Position numbers and translations under genes: made by a program. From Changchengzhania lutea (GTDB taxonomy: Bacteria; Bacteroidota; Bacteroidia; Flavobacteriales; Flavobacteriaceae): a stretch of DNA of 64,000 bases. Location: contig NZ_CP039456.1 in the NCBI RefSeq assembly GCF_006974145.1, forward strand, positions 806,001-870,000, written 5' to 3'. The notes under the pieces are model-generated. The model had not been told where the DNA came from. It worked only from the letters and a program-made list of their open reading frames with translations, and did no database searches. Shown here in pieces: positions 8,427 to 17,145 of the stretch; position 1 is the first letter of the stretch, and every line of letters begins with the position of its first letter.

Positions 8427-8439
8427 GTTAGAGATAGGT

Positions 8440-8895
8440 ATGAAACGAGCCATATTCCCTGGATCTTTTGATCCATTAACATTAGGACATTACGATATTA
8501 TAAAACGTGGTGTGACTCTTTTTGATGAAATTATTGTGGCTATTGGTGTCAACGCCGATAAAAAATATATGTTTTCACTTAAAGAAAGAAAAGGTTTTAT
8601 TGAAAAGGCGTTTGAAGATGAACCTAAAGTAAAAGTGATGACCTATAAAGGTTTAACTGTAGATTTTTGTAAAGAAATTGATGCTGAATTTATTTTACGA
8701 GGACTTAGAAATCCTGCCGATTTTGAATTTGAAAAAGCCATTGCGCATACCAACAGGCATCTATCCACCATTGAAACGGTTTTTCTATTAACGGCTGCTA
8801 GCACTTCTTATATTGCGTCTTCTATTGTGCGCGATGTTATTAGAAATAACGGAGATTACACAAAGCTGGTTCCGGATAGCGTTCGAGTGAAGTGA
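8440..8895 (+). CDS. coaD: pantetheine-phosphate adenylyltransferase
   Basis: This 151-residue enzyme transfers AMP from ATP to 4'-phosphopantetheine, giving dephospho-CoA, the penultimate step of coenzyme A synthesis. The nucleotidyltransferase signature is clear: FPGSFDPLTLGHYDII near the N-terminus holds the TxGH motif (T14-L-G-H17), FILRGLRNPADFEFE is the pantetheine site, and SYIASSIVRDV near residue 125 replaces the ISS(S/T)xxR motif. Length is normal for the hexameric bacterial enzyme. It is the last plus-strand gene before the convergent SulP transporter and probably has its own promoter. Confidence 0.95.
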   Translation: MKRAIFPGSFDPLTLGHYDIIKRGVTLFDEIIVAIGVNADKKYMFSLKERKGFIEKAFEDEPKVKVMTYKGLTVDFCKEIDAEFILRGLRNPADFEFEKAIAHTNRHLSTIETVFLLTAASTSYIASSIVRDVIRNNGDYTKLVPDSVRVK

Positions 8896-8965
8896 TAACC
8901 TGTCATAAATGATTGCTCTCTAAGATAGCTATTATCTGAAACACACTTTTTAAATTTTAGTTAAA

Positions 8966-10579
8966 TTAAAACTTATATTCTGAAAGCCCTTTAGGAAATG
9001 CTTCTGGGTTTTCTGCTAGATGGTATCGCGGATCGTCAATATCTTCAACTATAACTTCTCTAAATTTCGGACTGGATTTATAGAGCAATATTTTACAATC
9101 TTCACTTAAGTGTTTAAGCTTAATCGATTTGCCTTCCGCTTCATATTTATTCACCAAATTAAAAATAGCTTCTAAAGCAGAATGATCACTGATACGAGAT
9201 TCCACAAAATCAACTTCCACCTTATCCGGATCATTTTTAACATCAAACTTATCATTAAACGCGATAATAGAGCCAAAAAACAAAGGGCCCCAAATTTCGT
9301 AAACCTTCGTGCCATCTTCACGCATACGTTTTCTGGCACGAATACGTTTTGCGTTTTCCCAAGAAAAAACCAAAGCACTGATAATAACACCAGCAATTAC
9401 GGCGATGGCTAAATCAAATATCACGGTCAATGCAGATACAGTGACCAATACGATCACATCACTTAAAGGAATTTTATTAAGAATTCTAAAACTACTCCAA
9501 GCAAACGTACCAATAACCACCATAAACATCACACCCACTAATGCCGCAATAGGCACTTGCTCAATTAGACCCGATGCAAATAATATAAACCCTAATAATG
9601 CTAAAGCCGCTACTATACCAGAAAGCCTTCCTCTACCGCCACCTTTTATATTAATTAATGATTGACCAATCATGGCGCAACCACCCATACCACCAAAAAA
9701 ACCTGTGACAATATTAGCACCACCTTGTGCTAGACATTCCCTGTTGGTGTTTCCTCTGGTTTCAGTTAATTCATCTACTAAATTCAATGTCATTAAAGAT
9801 TCTATTAAACCAATAGCGGCTAGAATAAGTGCGTATGGTCCTATGAATTTGAGGGTCTCGAAATTAAAAGGGACTTTGCTAAAAATATCTGTTTGGAATT
9901 GTGGTAAACCACCTTTTAAACCATCGCCACCACCATCTCTAATAAAACTACCTACCGAGGCTACATCCAAATTCCCAAAGATGACTATAGCAGATACGAC
10001 TAAAATAGCGACTAAAGCTTCAGGTAACTTTTTAGTGATTTTTGGTAAGCCAAACATGATACCCATGGTGAGTAATACCAAACCAACCATAATATACATT
10101 TGCGAACCGTTAAACCAGTCCCCATTTGCATCTTTAAACATGCTTAATTGTGATAGAAAAATAACAATGGCCAAACCATTAACAAAACCCATCATTACTG
10201 GGTGCGGTATCAATCGAACAAATTTTCCGAGTTTAAAAATACCTGCAAGCATCTGTATGACACCCATTAATATAACGGTTGCAAATAGATAATAGAGTCC
10301 GAGGTTTTCAGCTTCGGTTCCCATAGCATTACCCTCTGCTACCAAACTCACCATAACCACCGCCAGTGCACCTGTGGCTCCACTTATCATACCTGGGCGT
10401 CCTCCAAAGACAGAGGTAATCAAACCAACCATAAATGCAGCATAAAGACCAACTAAAGGATCTACACCAGCTACAAAAGCAAAAGCAACTGCTTCTGGTA
10501 CGAGCGCTAATGCCACGGTTATTCCGCTTAAAATATCATTTTTTGCATTGGCTGCGCGCTTTCTAATAAATTCGGTCAT
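8966..10579 (-). CDS. SulP-family inorganic anion transporter with STAS domain
   Basis: A 537-residue inner-membrane transporter. The N-terminal ~400 residues hold around a dozen hydrophobic segments, with the SulP hallmark ALALVPEAVAFAFVAGVDPLVGLYAAF near residues 22-50 and GGRPGMISGATGA just after. A C-terminal STAS domain follows (about 430-515), containing VEVDFVESRISDHSALEAI. SulP proteins move sulfate, bicarbonate or other anions, often with Na+ or H+. Substrate cannot be told from sequence; a bicarbonate or sulfate role is equally plausible. It is monocistronic, between coaD and a small STAS-like gene. Confidence 0.9.
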   Translation of the reverse strand: MTEFIRKRAANAKNDILSGITVALALVPEAVAFAFVAGVDPLVGLYAAFMVGLITSVFGGRPGMISGATGALAVVMVSLVAEGNAMGTEAENLGLYYLFATVILMGVIQMLAGIFKLGKFVRLIPHPVMMGFVNGLAIVIFLSQLSMFKDANGDWFNGSQMYIMVGLVLLTMGIMFGLPKITKKLPEALVAILVVSAIVIFGNLDVASVGSFIRDGGGDGLKGGLPQFQTDIFSKVPFNFETLKFIGPYALILAAIGLIESLMTLNLVDELTETRGNTNRECLAQGGANIVTGFFGGMGGCAMIGQSLINIKGGGRGRLSGIVAALALLGFILFASGLIEQVPIAALVGVMFMVVIGTFAWSSFRILNKIPLSDVIVLVTVSALTVIFDLAIAVIAGVIISALVFSWENAKRIRARKRMREDGTKVYEIWGPLFFGSIIAFNDKFDVKNDPDKVEVDFVESRISDHSALEAIFNLVNKYEAEGKSIKLKHLSEDCKILLYKSSPKFREVIVEDIDDPRYHLAENPEAFPKGLSEYKF

Positions 10580-10679
10580 GGTTTATTTTTGAAGGTGCAA
10601 ATTTACATTTTATATATAGAGTAGCAAGAAGAAGTGCTAAATTTATAAACTTGAGCGGACCCAATCGTTTGAAAAATAA

Positions 10680-11051
10680 CTATCCATTTATTAAATTTAA
10701 CCATGAAATAGCGTCCTCTCTAGTCCTAAAGTATTTGGTATTCCAATCGATATTTTTATTTAAGCTTAATAGGGATTCAGAAGCAATTAATCCGCCGTTA
10801 GTTCCAATAACCACAGCTAAATTTTTAATTTTATCATTATTCACGATTAATTTTTGAGCTTCAAAATTGTAAGTATACGCGTGTTTTCTATTTACGAGTA
10901 TAGAAAAGGGAGATTTAAGATTGTTAAATACAAAATTAAGATATTCTTTGGCTTGATCAACATTCATATCAACACCTTCGCTAACAATAACTTCAGCCAA
11001 ATCACTCTTAAGAATTGAAATAGTTCCAAACGACATTTCATAAGTCTTCAT
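10680..11051 (-). CDS. hypothetical STAS-like small protein, 123 aa
   Basis: From the ATG at 11051 this encodes a 123-residue protein starting MKTYEMSFGTISILKSDL. The pattern of short strands and helices, with SPFSILVNRKHAYTYNFEAQ in the middle and a C-terminal FRTREDAISWLNLI, is typical of the SpoIIAA/STAS-like small proteins common in Flavobacteriaceae. No catalytic residues are visible. An upstream in-frame start (11114) would add 21 mostly hydrophobic residues that look like untranslated DNA, so I prefer the shorter form. The neighbouring SulP gene also has a STAS domain, but the 100-bp gap and the different family make a functional link speculative. Confidence 0.6.
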   Translation of the reverse strand: MKTYEMSFGTISILKSDLAEVIVSEGVDMNVDQAKEYLNFVFNNLKSPFSILVNRKHAYTYNFEAQKLIVNNDKIKNLAVVIGTNGGLIASESLLSLNKNIDWNTKYFRTREDAISWLNLING

Positions 11052-11206
11052 ACGTATATATTTTTGAGAGACCCTTAAAATAATCACAACTATAAAACGA
11101 ACTATCACCAGCAATTAGAGCAATAGTATCTAAAGTAATCATTATTTACTAAAATTAGAATACAAAAACCTACAATAGCCAAATAATTGTAGATTTGTTA
11201 GAAAAC

Positions 11207-12946
11207 ATGCGTTCACTCCTTCTATTCTTTATATGGATTGTTTCTTATAATCTATCAAGTCAAGTTTCAAACTATAATTTTGAAACGTCTTTTGAAAAAA
11301 GCAATGGTTTAGAAACTGCCACCTACAAACAGACCATAGAATTCTATACCCATTTAGCTAAAACATTTCCTGAAATAGCCATAGATAGCATTGGCGAAAC
11401 AGATTCTGGCAAGCCGCTGCATTATATTACACTCAATCCTGATGGTGAATTCGATTTTGCTGTCGTCAGAAAATCAAATAAACGGATTTTGCTCATTAAC
11501 AATGGCATTCATCCAGGTGAAAGTGATGGTATTGATGCCACGATGCTATTATTTAGGGATTTTGTAAATGGCACAATTGCTTTTCCTGAAAACATCGTTT
11601 TGGTTACCATACCTATTTATAATGTTGGTGGGAGTTTAAACAGAAACGCTACCTCACGAACCAATCAAAACGGCCCGAAAAGTTACGGTTTTAGAGGAAA
11701 TGCTAGGAATTATGACTTAAATAGGGATTTTATAAAGTGTGACACAAAGAATGCCCGAACATTTACGACACTTTTTCATTTGATAAAACCAGACGTCTTT
11801 ATTGATAATCATGTAAGCAATGGTGCCGATTATCAATATACACTCTCGCATTTATTTACCCAGCACAATAAATTAGGCGGTAATTTGGGCAACTATATCC
11901 AAACTGAAATGCTCCCAAAATTAGAACAAAAATTAGTTAATAAATCATGGGATATTACGCCTTACGTTAACGTTTTCAATCAGGTTCCAGAAAAGGGGTT
12001 TTCACAATTTTTGGATTCCCCAAGGTATTCAACAGGATATACTACACTTTGGAATACGCTGGGTATGATGGTAGAAACCCATATGTTGAAACCTTACAAG
12101 CAACGTGTTGAGGGCACTTACGAACTTATGAAAAGTATGGTTGAAATTATGGAAGAGGATGCAGAAGATATTGTCTTATTAAGGAAGGATGCTTTAAATG
12201 CATATTTGCAAAATGAGAAATACCCCTTAGACTGGGACATTGATTCGACTCAACATACGACATTAGATTTTAAGGGTTACGAAGCCGAAAATATAACTAG
12301 TAAAATTACGGGCGTATTACGATTAAAATATGATAGAACTCAGCCCTTTAATAAGAAAGTTACCTATCAAAATTATTTTAAACCGAGCATTGAAGTGGAC
12401 ATACCCCAAGCCTATGTTGTTCCACAGGGTTGGTGGAATGTTCTGGAATTGTTAAAATTAAATGCGGTTGAAATGATAAGGATTAAAAATGATACAACGA
12501 TAAATGTTGAGGCTTACAAAATAAAAAGTTACAACACCAGAAATATGGCTTATGAAGGCCATTATCCGCACTATGACACCCAAGTAAGTTCTCAAATGCA
12601 ATCCGTCCATTTTGAAAAAGGAGATTATTTAATATCAACCCAACAGCATGCCATGCGCTACTTATTGGAAACCTTAGAGCCACAGGCTCCTGATTCTTTT
12701 TTTAACTGGAATTTTTTCGATACTATATTGCAACAAAAAGAAGGGGTTTCACCATACGTCTGGGAAGATAAAGCTTTAAACCTATTAGAAAATAATGCAG
12801 TGCTTAAATTAGCATTTGAAACTAAAAAATCAACTGATATTAAGTTTGCTAAAAATTGGTACTCACAACTAGATTGGATTCATAAAAAGAGTGAATACTA
12901 TGAAAAAGCACATTTACAATATCCTATTTACAGAATTTTAAAATAA
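11207..12946 (+). CDS. secreted M14-family zinc carboxypeptidase
   Basis: A 579-residue exported metallopeptidase. Residues 1-19 (MRSLLLFFIWIVSYNLSSQ) look like a Sec signal peptide. The catalytic domain has GIHPGESDG with the Zn-binding His102 and Glu105, NYDLNRDF with the substrate Arg173, and DNHVSNG with the third zinc ligand His202; MVETHMLKP near residue 287 carries the likely general-base Glu. M14 enzymes remove C-terminal residues from peptides or act on amide bonds in murein or glutamate chains. The C-terminal ~250 residues have no recognised domain. The start chosen is the ATG; an upstream TTG would add four residues. It is convergent with argS, with 10 bp between stop codons. Confidence 0.85.
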   Translation: MRSLLLFFIWIVSYNLSSQVSNYNFETSFEKSNGLETATYKQTIEFYTHLAKTFPEIAIDSIGETDSGKPLHYITLNPDGEFDFAVVRKSNKRILLINNGIHPGESDGIDATMLLFRDFVNGTIAFPENIVLVTIPIYNVGGSLNRNATSRTNQNGPKSYGFRGNARNYDLNRDFIKCDTKNARTFTTLFHLIKPDVFIDNHVSNGADYQYTLSHLFTQHNKLGGNLGNYIQTEMLPKLEQKLVNKSWDITPYVNVFNQVPEKGFSQFLDSPRYSTGYTTLWNTLGMMVETHMLKPYKQRVEGTYELMKSMVEIMEEDAEDIVLLRKDALNAYLQNEKYPLDWDIDSTQHTTLDFKGYEAENITSKITGVLRLKYDRTQPFNKKVTYQNYFKPSIEVDIPQAYVVPQGWWNVLELLKLNAVEMIRIKNDTTINVEAYKIKSYNTRNMAYEGHYPHYDTQVSSQMQSVHFEKGDYLISTQQHAMRYLLETLEPQAPDSFFNWNFFDTILQQKEGVSPYVWEDKALNLLENNAVLKLAFETKKSTDIKFAKNWYSQLDWIHKKSEYYEKAHLQYPIYRILK

Positions 12947-12956
12947 GCATAACGCA

Positions 12957-14738
12957 TTACATTCTCTCTGGCACATGGATGCCTAATAAACTAAATGCAT
13001 TCTTTATAGTTGATGAAACACTAGTTGAAAGTTGCACTCTCAGCGTTTTTTCAACGTCACTATCTGCTCCTAAGATGGATACATTTTGATAGAATGAATT
13101 AAACTCTTTTACCAAATCGTACGTGTAATTGGCAATAAGAGCAGGGCTGTGTTGCGATGCGGCATTTTGAATCACCTCAGGAAATAATTGCAGTTGCTTT
13201 ATAAGCTCCTTCTCTTTATCGTGCAAGGCTATTTCCGAAGGATCAAGAGTTTGATTGTTTGTTTCTGCTTTTCTTAATATCGATTGAATTCTGGCATATG
13301 TATATTGTATAAATGGCCCTGTATTGCCTTGAAAATCTATGGATTCTTTGGGATCAAATAAAATACGTTTCCTAGGGTCAACCTTTAATACGTAATACTT
13401 TAGGGCACCTAAACCTATGGTTTTGTAAAGTGCTTCTTTTTCATCTTGCGAATAGCCATCTAACTTACCCAATTCTTCAGAGATTTCTCCAGCTGTAGAA
13501 GCCATTTCATCAATTAAATCATCTGCATCAACTACAGTGCCTTCACGACTTTTCATTTTACCACTAGGCAAATCGACCATACCATAACTGAGATGGTATA
13601 AATTCTTGGCCCATTCGAATCCTAATTTTTTCAAAATTAAAAATAGCACCTTAAAATGATAGTCTTGCTCATTACCCACGGTATACACCATACCTCCAAC
13701 ATCCGGAAAATCTTTTATACGCTGTATGGCGGTGCCGATATCCTGGGTCATGTAAACAGCCGTTCCATCAGCACGCTGAACAATTTTTTTATCAAGTCCA
13801 TCTTCTGTTAAATCACACCATACAGAACCATCTGCTTCTTTTTCAAAGACACCAGATTTTAAACCTTCTTCAACAAACTCCTTTCCTAATAAATACGTGT
13901 TGCTCTCATAATAGAGGACATCAAAATTGACGCCTAAATTTTTATAGGTGATATCAAAACCATCATAAACCCAAGCGTTCATTTTGCTCCAAAGCGCCAC
14001 GGTGTCTTCATCTCCAGCTTCCCATTTTATTAACATGTTTTGAGCTTCCAATAGAATAGGCGCTTGCTTTTTGGCGTCTTCTTCTGTAAATCCTTTTGTA
14101 CTTAATTCATGAATTTCCTTTTTATATTCTTGATCGAACATAACGTAATAATTACCTACTAACTTATCGCCTTTTAAACCTGAACTTTCAGGAGTTTCTT
14201 GGTTTCCAAATTTCTTCCAAGCCAACATACTTTTACAAATATGTATCCCGCGATCATTAATAATCTGTGTTTTGTAAACTTTTTTTCCTGAAGCTTTTAA
14301 AATTTCGGCGACACTATAGCCTAAAAGATTATTCCTAACATGACCCAAATGCAAAGGTTTGTTGGTATTTGGTGAAGAATATTCAACCATTATCGCCTTA
14401 TCATCCGCTGTTGGTAACTTAAAACCATATTGGCGATCATCTTTTATGGTATTGAAAAAAGATATGTAATATGAATCACTAATTTCCAGATTTAAAAATC
14501 CCTTAATCACATTAAAAGCTTTCACTTCCTCTACATGTTCTTGTAAATACTGACCGATGGTTTCACCAATTTGCATGGGATTACCCTTAATATAACGTAA
14601 CATTGGAAAAATTACAACAGTTATATCGCCTGCAAATTCCTTTCTTGTGGCTTGAAATTCTACAGCATCAATGGTAATATTGTAAGATGCTAAAACAGCT
14701 TGTTTTACTTGATTAGTTAAAGTCTCTTGAAGGCTCAT
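12957..14738 (-). CDS. argS: arginine--tRNA ligase
   Basis: A 593-residue class I aminoacyl-tRNA synthetase that charges tRNA-Arg with arginine. The N-terminal add-1 domain is followed by the Rossmann catalytic core with NKPLHLGHVRNNLLG (the HIGH-type motif HLGH) and later GKMKSREGTVVDADDLID, which replaces the KMSKS motif as is usual for this subgroup of ArgRS. The C-terminal DALR anticodon-binding domain ends at PERM. Length is standard. A TATCTTTG -7 element lies just upstream (14760-14767), and the 161-bp repeat copy B begins only 11 bp further out. Confidence 0.95.
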   Translation of the reverse strand: MSLQETLTNQVKQAVLASYNITIDAVEFQATRKEFAGDITVVIFPMLRYIKGNPMQIGETIGQYLQEHVEEVKAFNVIKGFLNLEISDSYYISFFNTIKDDRQYGFKLPTADDKAIMVEYSSPNTNKPLHLGHVRNNLLGYSVAEILKASGKKVYKTQIINDRGIHICKSMLAWKKFGNQETPESSGLKGDKLVGNYYVMFDQEYKKEIHELSTKGFTEEDAKKQAPILLEAQNMLIKWEAGDEDTVALWSKMNAWVYDGFDITYKNLGVNFDVLYYESNTYLLGKEFVEEGLKSGVFEKEADGSVWCDLTEDGLDKKIVQRADGTAVYMTQDIGTAIQRIKDFPDVGGMVYTVGNEQDYHFKVLFLILKKLGFEWAKNLYHLSYGMVDLPSGKMKSREGTVVDADDLIDEMASTAGEISEELGKLDGYSQDEKEALYKTIGLGALKYYVLKVDPRKRILFDPKESIDFQGNTGPFIQYTYARIQSILRKAETNNQTLDPSEIALHDKEKELIKQLQLFPEVIQNAASQHSPALIANYTYDLVKEFNSFYQNVSILGADSDVEKTLRVQLSTSVSSTIKNAFSLLGIHVPERM

Positions 14739-14759
14739 TTCATCTAAATTTTAAGAGAG

Positions 14760-14767
14760 CAAAGATA
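14760..14767 (-). promoter_or_regulatory. probable argS promoter, -7 element
   Basis: CAAAGATA on the plus strand is TATCTTTG on the minus strand, matching TAnnTTTG. It is 21 nt upstream of the argS start codon, so the leader would be short. The -33 region would fall inside the repeat element at 14778-14938, where no TTTG is seen at the right distance. Confidence 0.4.
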
Positions 14768-14777
14768 ACTATATTTA

Positions 14778-14938
14778 GAACTCATTTAATTTTTTTTAAT
14801 TAGCTAAAAAATTAACCTTTTAAATCCATTTTTCGCCTTTATTTTCCTTCCGTAGCCCTGCCATGCAACTCAAAAAAGCATTCAACTGGGTTCAAAATCG
14901 CTAATTTTCGCTACAATCCAAAAAATTTAAACGAGTTC
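14778..14938. repeat. 161-bp dispersed inverted-repeat element, copy B
   Basis: The left end GAACTCATTTAATTTTTTT and the right end AAAAAATTTAAACGAGTTC are imperfect inverted repeats. The total length, 161 bp, is exactly that of copy A at 8065-8225. TTTTTCGCC lies at 14829 and CGTAGCCCTGCCATG at 14851, at offsets equal to those of copy A within 1 nt. The ends of the two copies differ together (GAAGTGG/CCACTTC versus GAACTCA/GAGTTC), keeping each copy's hairpin. The remaining part of the gap, 14939-15031, holds nothing I recognise. Confidence 0.7.
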
Positions 14939-15100
14939 TTATGAAAGATAATCACACAGCAAAGCGAAATCCTATCCATCGTACTTGATACTAATATCCG
15001 ATGTAATACATGATTATTTGCGCAAAAACAATCACTTTTTAGAACCCAACACACCTAAAGCCAAAGCGCCTAAACCAAGAGCTATTGTGATATAAGAGTC

Positions 15101-15110
15101 CGTGTTATCC
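15101..15110. repeat. 10-bp target-site duplication, left copy
   Basis: CGTGTTATCC lies directly next to the left IS end at 15111 and recurs exactly at 16551-16560 next to the right end. A 10-bp duplication is within the range known for IS4-family elements (about 10-13 bp). Confidence 0.9.
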
Positions 15111-16550
15111 CAATGTCATTAAGTTAAGGTTTTTCAAATGCTATCTTTCTGATTTTTAGTTATTTTTGGTTTGGTTCTAGTTCTATATTTAGCCAAATCT
15201 CTTTTAAATGACCGATTAGGTCTTATAGGAACCATGTTTTCCATAAATAGCTGTTTGAGTTCATTCAGCGGTTCTTCTATTGAGCTTTCGGTAAAAAATA
15301 ATTCTACAACTCTATTTTTTAAAAAACCATAGGAGAGGTTTTTGTTAATTTTGTAATCTAATCTTCTTTGTTTATTCTTTTCTGCTATTTCATCTTCTAA
15401 CTCACTGACAATTAGTCTTTGTATGTTACTAATAAATAGAGCTGCGTAAAAATCTTGTAGAATACTTTGTTTAGAGTATCCAGAAAAATGTTCTACTTTC
15501 AGTTTGTTTTTTAACTCGTCATAAAATGTTTCTACATTCCATCGTTTGTAATAAAGTGATTTAAATATGCTGTTGGGATAACTTTTAATATCGTACAAAG
15601 AGGTCATTAATATTTCAACCTGCCCTTTTGGTAGTTCTACTCTGATAAGCCTTACTTTGATAGGTTTTGATTTATCTAAACCTTTATCTGATTGTTTTAT
15701 GTATATACCAGGACTTATGGTTACTATTTGAGACTTTTTTTTGCTTTTTTCAAAATTGATAATAAGTTTGCTAAAGCCTATCTGCACACGTATTACATAA
15801 TCCAAATTATTGGTAATGTGATATTTGATAAAATCATATGATGGATATCCTCTATCGTAGAGTATTAAATCACCTTGCTTACAATGGGTTAAATGTGAGA
15901 GTGCCATAGCGCGTTCGCCTTGACTTACTGGCGCTAGTTCACCATCTATAACATAATTGTTTTCCAGATCATATAAAACAGAACATCTTGCTTGTACGAT
16001 ACTCGTTGTGGTATGGTTTTTTGTTTCCCCAAAATATGACTTTAGTTCTTTTGTTAGTGGTAAAGTAACCCGAGAACCATCTACTGCCAACAGTCTAAAT
16101 CCTTTCCAAGTTTTAATAGCGCACTCATTATCTGTATAAAACTCTTCTATTAAAGTATGTGAAAGATGTTTAAATACTATAGGGCTTATTTTCTTTCGCG
16201 CTTGTACAAAAGCACTTTTGGTAAACTTTTGGGTTGGACTTATTTTTAAAAAACTTAAAAAATTTTCTAATTCAAGGGATAAACTTTTACGTAGCATATT
16301 CAACATAAGTAGTAAGATAGTAGAAAATTCTTGTTTTCGTTTACGTGTAAAGTCCTTTTCTGAAATTCTAAATTCAGTTTTTAATGTGTCATTGAATAAT
16401 TCTGCTTTTAATTTCTTAAAAATTAAAATAGTAGTTTTTTTTCATCTTTATAATTGGTTGATTACCAATTAAATATACGAATAAATTTACAAAAAAACAA
16501 ATTTAAACTACTGTGAATCAACTAATTAACACCTTAACTTAATGACATTG
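15111..16550 (-). mobile_element. complete IS4-family insertion sequence, 1440 bp
   Basis: The ends are perfect 20-bp inverted repeats: CAATGTCATTAAGTTAAGGT at the left (15111) and its reverse complement ending at 16550. Exact 10-bp target duplications flank it. It carries one transposase gene on the minus strand with an intact DDE core. The insertion splits a small membrane-protein gene. The transposase frame is open from 16441, but the only nearby upstream ATG (16443-16445) is separated from that frame by an A8 tract, so expression may need slippage or a non-ATG start. Confidence 0.92.
15134..16441 (-). CDS. IS4-family transposase
   Basis: A DDE transposase that cuts and moves the IS. From the first in-frame ATG (16306) it is 390 residues: the first Asp in AVDGSRV (76), the second in LYDRGYPS (151), and the Glu (259) inside the IS4 signature Y252-x2-R255-x3-E259-x6-K266. 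The frame stays open another 45 codons upstream and encodes KKLKAELFNDTLK and FTRKRKQEFSTILLLML, which look like the normal IS4 N-terminus, so the true protein is about 430 residues. No ATG lies in frame there; the start could be a rare codon or come from slippage on the A8 run after the ATG at 16443-16445. Coordinates given are those of the open frame. Confidence 0.85.
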   Translation of the reverse strand, partial: KKTTILIFKKLKAELFNDTLKTEFRISEKDFTRKRKQEFSTILLLMLNMLRKSLSLELENFLSFLKISPTQKFTKSAFVQARKKISPIVFKHLSHTLIEEFYTDNECAIKTWKGFRLLAVDGSRVTLPLTKELKSYFGETKNHTTTSIVQARCSVLYDLENNYVIDGELAPVSQGERAMALSHLTHCKQGDLILYDRGYPSYDFIKYHITNNLDYVIRVQIGFSKLIINFEKSKKKSQIVTISPGIYIKQSDKGLDKSKPIKVRLIRVELPKGQVEILMTSLYDIKSYPNSIFKSLYYKRWNVETFYDELKNKLKVEHFSGYSKQSILQDFYAALFISNIQRLIVSELEDEIAEKNKQRRLDYKINKNLSYGFLKNRVVELFFTESSIEEPLNELKQLFMENMVPIRPNRSFKRDLAKYRTRTKPKITKNQKDSI

Positions 16551-16560
16551 CGTGTTATCC
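16551..16560. repeat. 10-bp target-site duplication, right copy
   Basis: CGTGTTATCC, identical to 15101-15110, joined to the right end of the IS4-family element. Read on the minus strand it forms codons for GAT-AAC-ACG of the interrupted gene. Confidence 0.9.
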
Positions 16561-16682
16561 TGGGCCTCAACACTTAATCCTCCAAAGCTAACAGAGGCTT
16601 CAGGAGCAATCAATGTGTAAATCCCATATCCTAATAGTACGATACCTACCACCAAAAGAATTTGCTTTACCGTTTTGTTCAT

Positions 16683-17145
16683 TTTTATATAATTTATGGT
16701 TAATTTTTAGTTATAGTCACAACAATAAAATTGCATTACATTGGCATTACTAAGTGATTGATTTCGCAATAAATATATATTGTAATATACCAAGATAGTT
16801 AATAAATTATCATTACTCTTTTTAATGATTATTTTCTATAATTTAATAACTAAAAAAAGGTAACCTTCATAGAGAATAGTGTCGTTTTTCTATGATTCTT
16901 ACCGTTCATCTATTCGTCGATATTTTACTAAAAAAATGCACATCCTTTCAACTAATATATTGGTAGAAAAACCTAGAAATTAGATTTTAACGGGTCTTTT
17001 TCCAATTTTTGCTAGGTAAAGCTATTAAAAAACATTCTAGATTTTCTAGAGCAATAAACAATCACAATTGACTAAAGTTATCTTATTTTCCCTCAAAATG
17101 AGCAATCTTTAAAACAAAAGCTTTATTTCAGTTGTACCATTTTTT
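16683..17145. other. 463-bp intergenic region, no gene
   Basis: This AT-rich gap lies between the 5' end of the interrupted membrane-protein gene (minus strand) and the sensor kinase gene (plus strand), so it should hold promoters for both. I find no clean TTTG-N19-TAnnTTTG pair, no open frame of note, and no RNA-gene structure. A run around 17030-17060 (CATTCTAGATTTTCTAGAGC) contains two short overlapping TCTAGA palindromes of unknown meaning. Confidence 0.4.

Larger units (their letters stand above)
15032..16682 (-). pseudogene. 66-aa two-helix membrane protein gene, interrupted by an IS4-family element
   Basis: The start codon is at 16682 and codons run in frame to the insertion; after removal of the IS and one copy of the 10-bp duplication, the frame continues to TGA at 15032-15034. 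The rebuilt protein has 66 residues: a helix in KQILLVVGIVLLGYGIYTLI (about 6-25), a loop containing APEASVSFGG, and a second helix ITIALGLGALALGVLG (about 48-63) before a KK end. It looks like the DUF3185-type small inner-membrane proteins; function is unknown. No other damage is visible, which implies a recent insertion. The truncated 5' part could still be translated into the IS. Confidence 0.75.

Noticed and set aside
9309-10292. Plus-strand frames of 118 and 206 codons
   Set aside because: They lie fully antisense to the SulP gene; their Ile/Thr/Pro-rich composition is that of a reversed membrane-protein gene.
11190-11197. TAGATTTG as promoter of the M14 carboxypeptidase gene
   Set aside because: It ends 9 nt before the ATG and has no -33 partner, which leaves too little leader; probably chance in AT-rich DNA.
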